A DNA stretch of 64,000 nt from Luidia sarsii (GCA_949987565.1 OX465117.1:7242895-7306894), one strand, 5' to 3'. Numbered from the stretch's first letter, positions 29,021 to 44,000 are shown. Numbers and translations: made by a program. The notes: generated from the letters alone by a model not told the origin.

Positions 29021-32000
29021 CTATGGGATGACAAGGAGGAGGAGGAAATGAGGATGAGAAGGAGGAAGGGGAGGAGGGGGAGAAGGAAAAGGAGGAGTAG
29101 CAGGATGAGTAAGAGGAAGAGGTGTAGGAGGAGAAGTACCCGGTAGGAGGAGTAAGAAGATGAAGATGAGGACCAAGAAGAGGAAAAGGAGGGGGAGGAG
29201 GGAAGGAGGAGGGAGGGGGAAAAGAGAAGGAGGATGAGGAGGGGGAAGAGGAGGGAGAGGAGGAGGGAGAGGAGGAGGGGGAAGGGGAGGGAGAAGAGGA
29301 AGAGGAGGGAGAGGAGGGAAAGGAGGAAAAGGAGGAGGGGACGAGGAGGGAGAGAAGGAAGGGGAGGAGTAGAAGGAGGAGGAGGGGGAGGGGAGGAGGA
29401 GGGAGAGGAGGAAAAGGAGGAGGGGGAAGAGGAGGAGGAGGATCTTAAAACTAATTAGGGCTACTTCCAACTGACTAGTACCAGACAACACCTAAAGTTG
29501 TCCTATGGTTAATATCATCCGCCATCTGGGTAAAACAAGAACCACTAGCTGCTCATCACAGTCATCACACTGGAGGGTAGGAGGGTTCATGAAGGGGATT
29601 GATCACGTGAATCCACCAGTATGAGCTCACATTACCTTCCTCTAGAGTCTGATTGGCCAGGGCTACAGGCGGTGGACTGAAGTCTGAATCTCCGATCACA
29701 GCTTTCTTCACTAGCACCACCCCTGGATTCTTGGGGCTTGGGAAATGAAATGAAAAGAAATGAAATCAAGTTAGATTAAATTCAAAATCAAACTTTTTAA
29801 GAATAATCCATGTAAGCAAAAAACCTTCCAAGTCAGTTTCTCTTTGCCTTTCTTTGTTTGAAATATTTAAATGAGATTTGAAGGTTTGCATGGTGAGAAT
29901 ATCAGGATAAATAGGTTTGCGGAGACACCATGTAAATTCTCTTTTGTGAGTAAGTGTGGTTCTGAAAAGAACCGGAGGAACTCCGGTCTTCAGGAGAATG
30001 AATGCTCGTCTTCAGGAGAATGTACAGACGCTGATAGCAACTGCCATGCAGCAGCGCTGGATTCAACCAACCAAAGAGCAAGACTTCAAATTGCGTACAT
30101 GTATGCTGTTGCCAAGCAACAATGTTGTTGCCAAGCAACAATATTTGCGACCAAGTCATGAAGATGAATGCATATTTTCAGGATGAGTTTTACCCTTTTG
30201 TGAGTATCAGGCACAGGGCTCTATTTTATAAAAAATGTTCATTCCTATATAAATGTTACTGAATAATTTAGGAACAATTTGCAAAAGAAAACTCCTAAGA
30301 TAGGAATGGACTCTTCCAAAATTGTATCATGAAATGGGAAGTCCACTGGACTAAGATTTAATTGAGACAATGATTAAATTTCCAATGGTCAAATTTGACT
30401 GTCGTTCCCGATCGTTAAAGTAACCGAGCTGGCAAAAATCATGTGAACACAGTGCATGTACGCCGAGTCACGTTTTACCGAGTGGTGCGTTTCCACTGGA
30501 CTAATTGGCTCGGTTAAACTTACCTGGTCACTTCTACTGGGCAGAGGTTGGCCGGTAAAAGTAACCATTCGGCTCGGTTAAAGTAACAGAGAGGAAATTT
30601 AACTGGGCCGTTTCCACTGGACTTAGAATGGGAAAAGTAACCATTGTCTCGGTTAACCTTGACCAAAATAAGTCCAGTGGAAACGCGGCCCCAGTGAGTT
30701 GATGTATCGTAATTCATAAGGTTGTTCGGGGCCTATGGTGGGAAAGATTCTCCACGCTCTAGCGCTCTCCACACCACATTTGTGCACCGATGATAGTCGG
30801 AATCCAGCCGGTCCCCTGACGACGAGCGAGTCTGAAGTACAGTGCATTGTAGAGGGCATGACATGCTGATCTCAGCAGGACCTCAGTTAGGAATGATTAC
30901 TCTAGAAATGCTTACTACTGGGCAGAGGTTGGCCGGTAAAAGTAACAATTCGGCTTGGTTAAAGTAACCGAGAGGAAATTCAACTGGGCCATTTCCACTG
31001 GACTTAGAATGGGAAAAGTAACCATCCTCTCGGTTAACTTTGACCAGTGGAAAAGTCCAGTGGAAACGCGCCCGCAGTGAGTTGATGTATCGTAATAATT
31101 CATTAATTCATTTAAGTTTGTTCAGGGCCTATGGTGGGAAAGATTCTCCACGCTCTAGCGCTCTCCACACCACATTTGTGCACCGATGATAGTCGGAATC
31201 CAGCCGGTCCCCTGACGACGGGCAAGTCTGAAGTACAGTGCATTGTAGAGGGCATGACATGCTGATCTCAGCAGGACCTCAGTTAGAAATGATTACTCTA
31301 GAAATGCTTACTACTGGGCAGAGGTTGGCTGGTAAAAGTAACAATTCGGCGGAAATTCAACTGGGCCATTTCCACTGGACTTAGAATGGGAAAAGTAACC
31401 ATCCTCTCGGTTAACTTTGACCAGTGGAAAAGTCCAGTGGAAACGTGCCCGCAGTGAGTTGATGTATCGTATTTCATTAATTCATTCAAGTTTGTTCAGG
31501 GCCTATGGTGGGAAAGAGTCTCCATGCTCTAGCGCTCTCCACACCACATTTGTGCACCGATGATAGTCGGAATCTAGCAGTCCCCTGACGACGGGCAAGT
31601 CTGAAGTACAGTGCATTGTAGAGGGCATGACATGCTGATCTCAGCAGGACCTCAGTTAGGAATGATTGCTCTTCCTTAGTCCCCTAATAAGCATATTCCT
31701 AGGTTTTATGAAACAGAGCCCAGGGCTCTATTTCATAACAAGGGTATAGGAATCTTCCTAAATAAAATGTTCCTAAATTAAGGGAGCAATGTGCTAAATA
31801 AAATGTCTAAACTTATGACAATTAAGACACAAATTCAGTCCAGAGATGGAAATGGATTCTTCCTAGTAGATGACCTACATTGGTTTATGAAATGGGAACA
31901 TTGATGCTATGATGCTTCAGGTTTTGTTTTCTGGAATTAGAAATGAAGTCCCAGATAGGAATATTCCTGCCTCTAATGAAACAGAGCCCAGATCTACCTT

Positions 32001-35000
32001 TTATAGATGACGTCTGACCATCCCCGGGGCTTCTTCTTCTTCTTCTTCTTCTTGGGCTCCTCGTCGCCGTGGTGATCGGCGTCCCCGCCCCCACTGCCGA
32101 GGTTGTAGGCCGAGTCTGTGGAGAGGACCGTGTCGTCTGCCTGGAAGTTCTCGTTAACGACGGCGACGTCGTACGTCCCCTTCTGGCCAGAGTTGCCACT
32201 GCTGTCGTCCGGGTAGGAATCGAGAGAGTAAACATCGCCGTACGAATATCTAAAGGTCGAGGGTCGGGGGTCGCGGGGTCGGGTCGTGCACGGGTGGTGA
32301 TGCATGGTGGGACGGGGGAACATGCCATGACGTGGTTGCCAGAAGCGTTTTTTTTTGTGTGTTGTTGCCCATACGCGGGATGAATGGAAATGCCAGGTCA
32401 ATAGGTCGGGTGTGAGATAACGTCAGGAGGTGAGGTCACAAGGTCAAGGATGAGGTTACAAGGTCACGGTAAGTTGAAAAGGTCAAGGGATGAGTTCACG
32501 AGGTCAGGGATTAGTCCATTAGGCCAAAGGTGAGGTCGTGAGGTCACAAGGTCACAAAGTCAAGTCGTGATGTCACAAAGTCAGGCATGGGGTCGTAAGG
32601 TCATAAACAGGTCATGCATATGCAGGAGCGGGCAGCCCATGCGGGATGCAGCAAGGTTGGTCCACGGTTGAAGAGGCAATGGCAATTATCCAGTGGGTTA
32701 TAAATTACATGAACATGTACATGTATGCAAATAAGAGGTTGAGGTGTGTCCAGGCCATGCAAAGGTTGCGTGAAGGTTCAAAGGTCACAATGAGGATGTG
32801 AATGATTCATAATAATTATGAATAATGCATACAAACAATTGATTTTGCAATTTTCATTACAATGATGCAATAAATGAATGGTTTAAAGATGGGGCCATTT
32901 TCATAAGGGATAATTGGGGATAGGCATTTGTCATAGATAAGCAGAGTTTTAGAAAAGCAATTAAGATTTGAAGTAATAAGTCAATAAGTTGTTTTTAAAG
33001 CATGGGGAAAGAGAAAGAGAGAAACAAACCAGTTTACACGGAGGAATTTGAAGAAGATCCACAATAAAATAGGGTCTGAGAGACTGTCACCTAGACAACC
33101 AGGAAGAGACTGTTAGTTTCATCAACAGAAGACAGACAACACATGTTGGAAAGACGGACAGAAATAGTCTTAACCCTATGCCCACCGAGCTCAGGCCAAT
33201 TTCATGGAACTGCTCAAGCAAAAGTAATCGTATTGAAGAAAGAAAATGGCAAAGAAAACTTTGACTGGACCAGGATTTGAACCCGAGACCTCTGGTTTTG
33301 CGTGTATCAGCGCTCTAACCATCTGAGCTATTCAGCCCTTAAATGGCAGCCTTCCCAAATGTGACCGGGCACAGCGACATGAGGAATATCCCACCAAAAC
33401 ACTTTTCGAGTAAACAACGCCTGAAGTCAAAGTATCTTCTCAATTCGATAAAAAAAAAATCGATCTTTGTTTTTTTGTATTTTCGGAAAGTTAATGTATC
33501 GGAGGACATTATGTCCAAAGGATTTTTCCAAAATCCGTCTCTAAATGTTGAAAAACAAGGATTTTGGGGTAGTATTTGTGTACTGTTTTCATGAAAATGT
33601 AAAGTTCCTGCCTTTTTGAATGGCCGCTTTCGAGGAGTTAGAATGGCGCTGCTATATTGTGTCTGGTGCCAAATGAACGAGCGAAGTCCCCTTGTACTAT
33701 TTGCAACCAAGTTCACATGGAAATAATTTTGATATCATTTGAAAGCTAATGGTATGCTCTTTCACATCATTAGAAAATCTCAAAATCTCAAAAGTGGGGG
33801 TTATTCCTCATTACGCTGTGCCGGGTCACAAATAGTCAAGTAGTCTTTGCAGGGGTCCATTACTTTTGGGTCCAGGGGTTAGTTTCACAAATCTTTATGA
33901 TGCATTGTAACTCAACTTACGAAGGATAGCCCATTGTGAGTTGTACATGTAAGTCGTATGGTATAAGTGCATTGAAAATAACTTTGCCATTGGTCCTGAG
34001 CTACAATGGGTTTGATAAAATCGATTGCAGTTTTCCTATTGAATTTGAGAGTCTAACCTCTAGTGGGTTTAAAAAACGCAGTGGCTGTTGTTACGGCAGT
34101 CGTCCGTGTGGTTCCCTGACTTGATTGTATTTCGTCAGCATTGCAGGCTGGTTGAACCATGGTTGAACCAGTCTATTAGCTGATAGTCTGGTTCCAAGAG
34201 CTAAACATCCTGACGAATACTGTGGAGTCAGGGAACCATACGGACGACTGCCGTAACAACAGCCACTGCGTTTAAAAAAAACACACAAAAAATGTCTCAC
34301 CTTTTGTGGATCCAGAGAGCGTCGGGATTGAGTCGTTTCTGACCGATCCAGCCGCCCGAGTGATGATTGCGCTGCCAGGCAATGGCAGCTATGACAAGGA
34401 CCAGCAGCAGTACGGCCAGCGCGGCACAGATGATGGCCGCAAGGACCCCGCTGGTCAGTCCCTGCTGGCCGTAGCCACCGGGACTCAGCGGCTCTGCGGG
34501 ACGGGACGAGACAAGACACAAATACAAAGCGAATTGGACTCGGCACTCCAACTGGAATTTGATCTCGGACTCGAGAGATGTAACTCAGATGTAACACCTG
34601 CGTAAGTTTTGGCACAATCTGTCAACCATGTCAACAGAAAAATGGTAGATAGAAAATTACCTCGAAATGCATTGTTTGCAAAACACATGTCAAGGAAATA
34701 GACTCTTTCAATGGACATTCTTCTGGAACTACCCACACGACCTATGGCTCTATCACGTGCACTACCTCAAACATCATACCTCATCTCTTGTAGAGTTTGT
34801 AATATTCAGTATGTTGGCGAGACCAAAAACACCCTCAAAAAACGGATCTATGGCCATAGGTCTACCATCAAAACCGGTAAAATGGACACCCCTGTTGGGT
34901 ATCATTTCAATTTTCCTGATCATTCGATATCAGATATGAGTGTACTGGGCATAGAATCACTTGGTCACCGTAGTAATGCTGTCCGTCTTAGCCGTGAGAA

Positions 35001-38000
35001 AATGTGGATGAAGCGTCTTCGGACTATTCAACCACATGGTCTCAACATCCAGGAGGGTAATGACTAACACCATGCAGCTTTTGATAATCCTTCTTTTGTG
35101 TTCAGTCCTTCACACTTCTCTCTTTGATCTTTCCCCCTCTTCTCACTAATCCCTACCCTACTCCTTGCCCTTCTCTTTGATCTTTCCCCCTCTTCTCACT
35201 AATCCCTACCCTACTCCTTGCCCTTCCCTTTGATCTCTCCCTACCAGCTTCACTCTTTGTCCTTTGTTTCTCATCCGTGTCCTATTCACTCTCTCCCCCC
35301 TTCCTTTGTGTACATGTATCTCTTTTGTCCTTGTCACTCGGCCTTTGAGAAAGGTCCTGCTAGGATCAAAACGTCAGGCCCACTAAATTTTAAGATTTAG
35401 AAAATTAAACGTTAACTTTTGTTCAGACATAGAGGGCGGTATTTGTAAAAGGAACTCTTTGGTCTAACGATCCCTCTGTTGAGCACATTTCAACAAATTT
35501 CTCCTTTTCTTGTAAACGGCAGATTTTCAAGAGCTAAAATTTCACGGAATATCTGATACTGTTACATGTACAGTACAAACTCCATGACGAGTGAGTAATT
35601 TCTCTAATTTAAAATGTATGGAAACAGGGCACTTTGCAAAAGGTGCACCCACCATTTAACGTCAAAAGATTTTTCTTTTAAGACTCCTTACCAAGTTCAG
35701 TGGTGACCAGGGTTTCGTCTGTGTACGGTCCCCGGCCCCCTGCATTGCTGTAAGCTATTTTGACCGCGTAGTTGGTGTTCTCCTTCAGGCCGCTAATGGT
35801 GAAGTTAGTGGCCGCAATGCCGGCCACCTCTTCAGTCTGGAAGGCCGTGTTGCCGCCCACTAGCCGGATGGCGATATCGTAGTGCTCAAAGGTCGGGTCG
35901 TCGACGGGCTACCAGTGAAAAAGGCACAGAGACAATACTTTCAGCGGTTAACCACCTGGGTCTTCTTAGATATGATATGAAGCTGTGTCAGGGCGAATGT
36001 AATTCAAGGAGAGGTTGGCCTACTCAATGGACAATAGACCGATTGCGCGACTGATGTTTACACGCCATCACGTGAATTATAGTGGGTAATTTTCGCATCT
36101 CATTTGGTGCAGAACAGGAGTGGAAATGAGCAAAGAAGACTATCATAGTGTCCACATTCTTCTCTGTACATTTCCATCGCTGCTCAGTGCCAAATGAGAT
36201 GAAAAAATACCCACTATATCTCACGTGATGGCATGTACACAGAGGTCGCCCAAACGGTCTATTTTAACCACTGGGCCATTTTTCTAATGACCTATTATAA
36301 TCTATTTTGTATGAGCTTAATTCCTATACACATTCCGTGTTCAAATATTTCGTCATGATGATGCAAATGCTACCAGTAATTGTAAAATGCCATAAAACGG
36401 ACCAGACAGAATTTGTTCCCAGCAGAAGGGCGTAAGTGACCGACAAAGTCATTTCCTGAAAATCACCGAAGGCCAATAAAATGTGCGACTGCGAGTGAGT
36501 GCTTACGCAACTGAGAGATGCGATTGTGAGATTTACGGCAGGGGTGAAGCTGCCCTTCCATTTTTAGGGTTTTAACAGATAAATTTGAGTAGTTTGAGAT
36601 ACCAGTTTGACATAAAAGCATAAACAAATTAAATAAATGAAAAAATTTCCGGAAATCCCCCAAAAAATCACGCCATTTCCGGAAATCCGGAATATTCCGG
36701 AAGTCTTACATCCCAGAGTAATGTTAGCATCTGAACGCACTTATGTCCTACCAAGCACCAAACAAAATGCTGTGTATGACTCAGCGTATCTTTGGTCTTT
36801 ACAGGCATAGTCCCTCTAGAATGCCTTCTGAACTGTCACCGGTGTGCATTGAGAGTGAACAGAAGAATAGATTGAAGTTAGAACAAAAACTTAGATTGAG
36901 TAAAAGTAATGGAAGCGAAATCTCGCGAGAGAAACAGTGAAGAGTTGGGAGTTATTCAACCCTTTCTAGAGCTACCTCATTACACTCACCTGCCATTGTA
37001 CACGGACAGCATTTGATCCGACAGCTACTGCCACCAGACCACCGACTGTCTGGTCTGGAGCTGTGGACAGGAGGACGAAAAATGACCAATGGTCAACTGG
37101 GCCGAGAATAACATAAAGATTCAAACATTGGATTGATTTTCTTGTGAATCGTATTACAGAATCGAGGTCTCTTAGAACTCTGAGTCATTAGATGAAAAGG
37201 CATGCCCCCCTCCTCCAGTCCATCCACTGCTGGCCTATCAGGAGTCGTTATTGACTATCAGTCAAGAGTGGCGCCAAATTCTACATGTTGAGCTCCACCT
37301 TGGCCTCATTAAACAGTGTTCTATGCTATGGCACGCCCCCTCCTCCAGTCCACCCACAGCTGGCCTATCAGTTGTCATTACTGCCCGTCAAGATTGGTGC
37401 CAAATTCTCCGTGTTGAGCTCAACCTCTGCCTCATTCAACAGTGTTCAATGCTATGCGTGCCCCCTCCTCCAGTCCACCCACAGCTGGCCTATCAGTTGT
37501 CATTACTGCCTGCAAGATTGGTGCCAAATTCTACGTGTTGAGCTCAACCTCTGCCTCATTCAACAGTGTTCAATGCTATGCGTGCCCCCTCCTCCAGTCC
37601 ACCCACAGCTGGCCTATCAGTTGTCATTACTGCCTGCAAGATTGGTGCCAAATTCTACGTGTTGAGCTCAACCTCTGCCTCATTCAACAGTGTTCAATGC
37701 TATGCGTGCCCCCTCCTCCAGTCCAGCCACAGCTGGCCTATCAGTTGTCATTACTGCCTGTCAAGATTGGTGCCGAATTCTACGTGTTGAGCTCAACCTC
37801 TGCCTCATTCAACAGTGTTCTATGCTATGGCATGCCCCCTCCTCCAGTCCACCCACAGCTGGCCTATCAGTTGTCATTACTGCCCGTCAGTCAAGATTGG
37901 TGCCAAATTCTACGTGTTGAGCTCCACCTTGGCCTCATTAAACAGTGTTCTATGCTATGGCATGCCCCCTCCTCCAGTCCACCCACAGCTGGCCTATCAG

Positions 38001-41000
38001 GAGTTGTTATTGCCTGTCAGTCAAGATTGGTGCCAAATTCTCTGTGTTGGGCTCAACCTCTGCCTCATTCAACAGTGTTCAATGCTATGCGTGCCCCTTC
38101 CTCCAGTCCACCCACAGCTGGCCTATCAGGAGTCGTTACTGCCTGTCAGTCAAGATTGGTGCCAAATTCTACGTGTTGAGCTCAACCTCTGCCTCATTCA
38201 ACAGTGTTCAATGCTATGCGTGCCCCTCCTCCAGACCAGCCACAGCTGGCCTATCAGGAGTCGTTATTGCCTGTCAGTCAAGATTGGTGCCAAATTATAC
38301 ATGTTGAGCTCAACCTCTGCCTCATTCAACAGTGTTCAATGCGATGCATGCTCCTCCTCCAGTCCACCCACAGCTGGCCTATCAGTTGTCATTACTGCCA
38401 GTCAAGATTGGTGCCAAATTCTACGTGTTGAGCTCAACCGCTGCCTCATTCAACAGTGTTCAATGCTATGGCATGCCCCCTCCTCCAGTCCAGCCACAGC
38501 TGGCCTATCAGGAGTTGTTATTGCCTGTCAGTCAAGATTGGCGCCAAATTCTACGTGTTGAGCTCAACCTCTGCCTCATTCAATGTTGTTCAATGCTATG
38601 CGTGCCCCTTCCTCCAGTCCACCCACAGCTGGCCTGTCAGTGAAGATTGGTGCCAAATTCCACGTGTTGAGCTTGACCTCGGTATCATTAAATGCTAAGG
38701 CATGACCCCCTTCTCCAGTCCACCCACAGCTGGCCTATCAGGAGTCGTTATTGCCTGTCAGTCAAGAGTGGCACCAAATACCACGTGGCCACCAAATACC
38801 ACGTGGCCACATAAACAACAGACTAGTGATGAATATGATCAAGCTCTTCTTACGGTGAACGGATTGTGGTGTGACTTATTAAAATCCCATTTTCCAGGAA
38901 CAGGGCAGTTGCACGTAGAAGGTTAGCAGTCCAAGCAACCGAAACATTGCTACCAGCAACACGACATCGTGTGACTTTGATCACCTTTCCTTCCTTTTAA
39001 TGATGTTTGTATTGCTATGTCCCAATCTTACCTTCCACCAGCGTCATGGCAACCACGCTGACATAGTCACTCCAGTCACCCAGGAGACTGTTGCCTGCCC
39101 GGATTCGAACCCGGTACTCGGCGTTCCGACGCACTGTCAGTAATGCCTGGAATGGCTGGTCCCCGTGACTGTGGGAGAGCACTGTCTCCTGGTCTGGTTC
39201 CCCGCCTTCTAGCGCGTACCCGATCTGGTAGACTATGTTATCTGTGCGATGATTGGAGGCAAAACAGGATTAGACTGGCGCCCTTTAATTTGATGAAAAT
39301 CTGTCAAATTTCATTCACTGCATTCCAGTTCTATTTGTCAGCCTTGGCTGGCAGTCTACCACCAATAGGGATGGAGGCTCATGCATTGCTTCAGACTAGT
39401 CACCCCTCCAAGTTCTATTTGTCAGCCTTGGCTGGCAGTCTACCACCAATAGGGATGGAGGCTCATGCATTGCTTCAGACTAGTCACCCTTCCAAGTTCT
39501 ATTTGTCAGCCTTGGCTGGCAGTCTACCACCAATAGGGATGGAGGCTTATGCCTTGCTTCAGACTAGCCACCCCCTCCCAGTTTTATTTGTCAGCCTTGG
39601 CTGGCAGTCTACCACAAATAGTGACAGAAGCACATTGCAGAATTGATTCTATGTTTGTTATTCTTTTAGTTTAACCTACCTGGATGACCATTCAGGTTTT
39701 CCGGCTCAGACCAGGTCAAAACCAAAAGGTCAGCAGACGGGGTCACAAGAATTTCCCTCGGTTCGCTGGGGGCTGCAGATAACAAGGTGACACTCAATAA
39801 GACAAATGCAGTAGAAAGTGGACTCGTACATATTCCCAAAAAATTGTGCTGGTGAGAATTTAAATCGATAAGAGTTTGCCCTACTTAAAGTGCAATTTGC
39901 ACTGTATGCTCTGTGATACTGTAGTAATAATGTTATGCCTACTTGCATGGTATGTGAGCCTTGGCTGGCAGTCTACGACCAATAGGGATGGAGGCTTATG
40001 CCTTGCTTCAGACTAGTCACCCCTCCCAGTTCTATTTGCCAGCATTGGCTGACAGTCTACCACCAATAGGAATGGAGGCCTCTGTCTTACTTCAGACTAG
40101 TCACCCCTCCCTGTTCTATTTGTCAGCCTTGGCTGGCAGTCTACCATCAATAGGGATGGAGGCTTATGCCTTGCTTCAGACTAGTCACCCCTCCCAGTTC
40201 TATTTGTCAGCCTTGGCTGGCAGTCTACCATCAATAGGGATGGAGGCTCATGCCTTGCTTCAGACTAGTCACCCCTCCCAGTTCTATTTGCCAGCATTGG
40301 CTGACAGTCTACCACCAATAGGAATGGAGGCCTCTGTCTTACTTCAGACTAGTCACCCCTCCCTGTTCTATTTGTCAGCCTTGGCTGGCAGTCTACCATC
40401 AATAGGGATGGAGGCTTATGCCTTGCTTCAGACTAGTCACCCCTCCCAGTTCTATTTGTCAGCCTTGGCTGGCAGTCTACCACCAATAGGGATGGAGGCT
40501 CATGCATTGCTTCAGACTAGTCACCCCTCCCAGTTCTATTTGTCAGCCTTGGCTGGCAGTCTACCATCAATAGGGATGGAGGCTCATGCCTTGCTTCAGA
40601 CTAGTCACCCCTCCCAGTTCTATTTGTCATCCTTGGCTGGCAGTCTACAACCAATAGGGATGGAGGCTTATGCCTTGCTTCAGACTTGTCACCCCCTCCC
40701 AGTTCTATCTGTCAGCCTTGGCTGGCAGTCTACCACCAATAGGACTGGAGGCCTCTGTTTACTTCAGACAAGTCACCCCTCCCAGTTCTTTTTGTCAGCC
40801 AAATCACGAGACATAAAAGTCTGCTATGAAATAATCAAATGAACATCTGGTTCCGGCCTCCCATACCTGCCTCCGCTGTGAGCACAAAGGGCGTCACCAG
40901 ACTGAAGGGACCCGACCCCAGCTCATTCACAGCCCGGACGCGAAAAACGTAGCCAGTGTACGGCGCCAGTCCGGTCACCGACGCATACGACTCGGCAGGC

Positions 41001-44000
41001 CGGCCCGGGTGGTCCTGGTACCCCTCCTCCGTCGAGAAGGCCATGTGCTGCAGCTGGTAACCGGTGAGCGTCAGGTTACTGCTGGGGGGTGGTGGGGACC
41101 AGGCGAGGTCAACAACGGTGGCCTTAATGGAGACGACTTGCGGAGTACCAGGGACATCAGGTACTATAAAGAATATAAAAAAAATGGTAACATAATACAC
41201 AATATATTTATATTTATAGGGCTGGAACCAACGCCTTTGAATTGTGTTCTTCTTTAGTTTGCTCAAAAGCCTCAAATACATATATATTGAAATCCATTTT
41301 TCATCATCAGTTCTTCATTGAACACTCACGGCAGCAGAATTGGAGGAAATCATTGACAAATGCTGACAAAGTTCAAAGTGGCAATAACTCCAATTTAGAT
41401 TTTGGCTTAGATACAGCAGCTGACAAACAATCAAACCCTTACAAATTTAATGAAAAATAAATGAAAAACTGTCTGGGATCTTAGGAACAAATTGAAAAAT
41501 ATAATTATGATAGTATGGCTCAGAATCATCTTACAAGATGCAGCTTGCGTGTCCAGCAAAATCTACAAGAAAAAGCAGTCGATAGTTCTGCATTTTTCCG
41601 TGCGGTACATGGATTTATCTATTGTGAAAAGTAATATAAAGCCCGAGAAATGCTCTAAAATGAGAGCATCTGAAGATCAAAAATTTGTCAAATTCCAAAT
41701 TTTTGGTAAACCACAAAGGAAATCCCAAACACTTTTGAAAAATCCTACACGCGCCATTCCAAGAGGCCTTGACGCTGGCCGCGTTGGACAATGGCCGTGT
41801 TGGATACGTGCAATGTCGATCGAGAACAATGTAAAAGTGGCTGTTATGCACAAGATAAGAAGATTTGACTGTACTACATACACTGTGCAGTAGTGAGTAC
41901 AGTACCGGGTAGTCATGTACATGTACACGTAGAGTACATGTACATGTGATGTACGATGTACATGTATGATGTACATGTACATGTACATGTACATGCACAT
42001 GTACATGTGATGTACGATGTACATATGTACATTGTACATGTCACATGTACATGCACATGTACATGTACATGTGATGTACGATGTACATTATGTACATGTC
42101 ACATGTACATGTACATGCACATGTAGTACACTACAGGTACATCCAGATGATCATGTACAGTAACACGTACAATGTACATGTACGTGTACATGATCGTGTA
42201 CATGTACTTTGCAGTACTTTACAGTACTTTACAGTGCCTGTGTACATGTACATGTACAACCACAAATTCCAATGATAAAGTAGTTCCGGCAACCAAGGAA
42301 GAGATAAGTTAATTAAGGGTCCAGAGGAAGTTGTTTACAAAAAGGATTATCTCCATGGGGTGCCAGATCTCAATGCTATGTGTAAAACCAGCAAGATTTT
42401 TTTAAAGCCCTGGAAGAACTGGTCATCCTGGGGAGAACCCTGCAGCCCACTCACCACTGAATGAGGCGGATACTTCGCCGTGAGGATTGGTGGCCGTGCA
42501 CACATAGGTTCCCGTCTCGGCCAGCGTTGGGTCCGAGATGACCAGCTCCCCGCCGCTCCGCACGAAGTGACCGGGCAGTCCGGTGGCCAGGTCCAGGCCG
42601 TTACGCGTCCAGCGGCCGGCCGGCAGCGGTGACCCCCGGGTCAGACACTGGAGGGTGACCTCACCCTCGGCGACCGTTGCTAGGACGTCGGTGAGGATTG
42701 GCGTGCCTGCAGAAATCAAATTGGCAATGCATAGAGTTTCTAGTTCATTTGTAGATGACCACTGCGGTTTGGTCAACGATTCAAATTTGGTAATGGGCTT
42801 CAGATGACTGGGATCTCAAACTCAATTGTTATGACTCATTAACACCCAGACTCAACCTTTGTGACTCATAACCCAGACTCAATTTTTGTGACTCATAACT
42901 CAGACTCAATCTTTGCGACTCATAACTCAGACTCAACCTTTGTGACTCATAACCCCGACTCAACGTTTGTGACTCATAACTTAGACTCAACCTTTGTGAC
43001 GCATAACCAAGATTCAACCTTTGTGACTCATAACTCAGACTAAACCTTTGTGACTCATAACTCAGACTCAACCTTTGTGACTCATAACCAAGACTCAACC
43101 TTTGTGACTCATAACCCAGACTCAACCTTTGTGACTCATAACCCAGACTCAACCTTTGTGACTCATAACCCAGACTCAACCTTTATGACTCATAACCCAG
43201 ACTCAACCTTTGTGACTCATAACCCAGACTCAACCTTTGTGACTCATAACCCAGACTCAACCTTTGTGACTCATAACCCAGACTCAACCTTTGTGACTCA
43301 TAACCCAGACTCAACCTTTGTGACTCATAACTCAGACTCAACCTTTGTGACTCATAACTCAGACTCAACCTTTGTGACTCATAAACAAGACTCAACCTTT
43401 GTGACTCATAACCCAGACTCAACCTTTGTGACTCATAACCCAGACTCAACCTTTGTGACTCATAACTCAGACTCAACCTTTATGACTAATAACTCAGACT
43501 CAACCTTTGTGACTCATAACTCAGACTCAACCTTTGTGACTCATAACCCAGACTCAACCTTTGTGACTCATAACTCATACTCATGACAAGACCTTGGTGA
43601 TTTATGACTCGGATCCGAGCCTCAACTCTTGACTCGGACTAGACCTTTGTGACTCGCGACATGGACTCGCGACTCAACCTTTTCGACTAAGTCATGACCT
43701 TAGTGACTCGAGACCTCAACTCAATGTCTTGCGACTCGAAAGACTGCTCAGAGCTCCAATTAACCTTCGATGATCACGGTGAGCGAGGCACTGTCGTTCC
43801 CCAGGAAGTTCTCAGCCACGCAGCGGAAGTCTCCGTCATGCTCAGCCACGGTGGGACGATAGACCACAAGGTAGCTGTCCTGGGACTGGTGATTGTAGCG
43901 GGTGGGGTCCTCCGGCACGGCCAAGCCCGAGGGGAGGAGCCAGGCCACGCCCGGGCGGGGTCGGCCCTCGGTCACGCACTGGAGGAGGAAGTAGGCATCT

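Noticed and set aside
34711..35067. GIY-YIG frame as a host gene
   Set aside because: The zinc-knuckle half is in another frame, the typical retroelement 3' UTR and tail follow, and a second copy of the 3' end exists at 59425.
35340..35395. Hammerhead ribozyme in the Penelope tail
   Set aside because: GGATCGAAACGTC resembles the GAAA-stem III-GUC part, but I could not find the obligatory CUGANGA box at the right place. Kept only as a structured motif to test.
37251..38643. Series of 75-250-codon frames in the 124-bp minisatellite
   Set aside because: The unit is stop-poor, so frames overlap in a staggered way with each copy; there are no splice partners, and it is in an intron of the opposite-strand gene.
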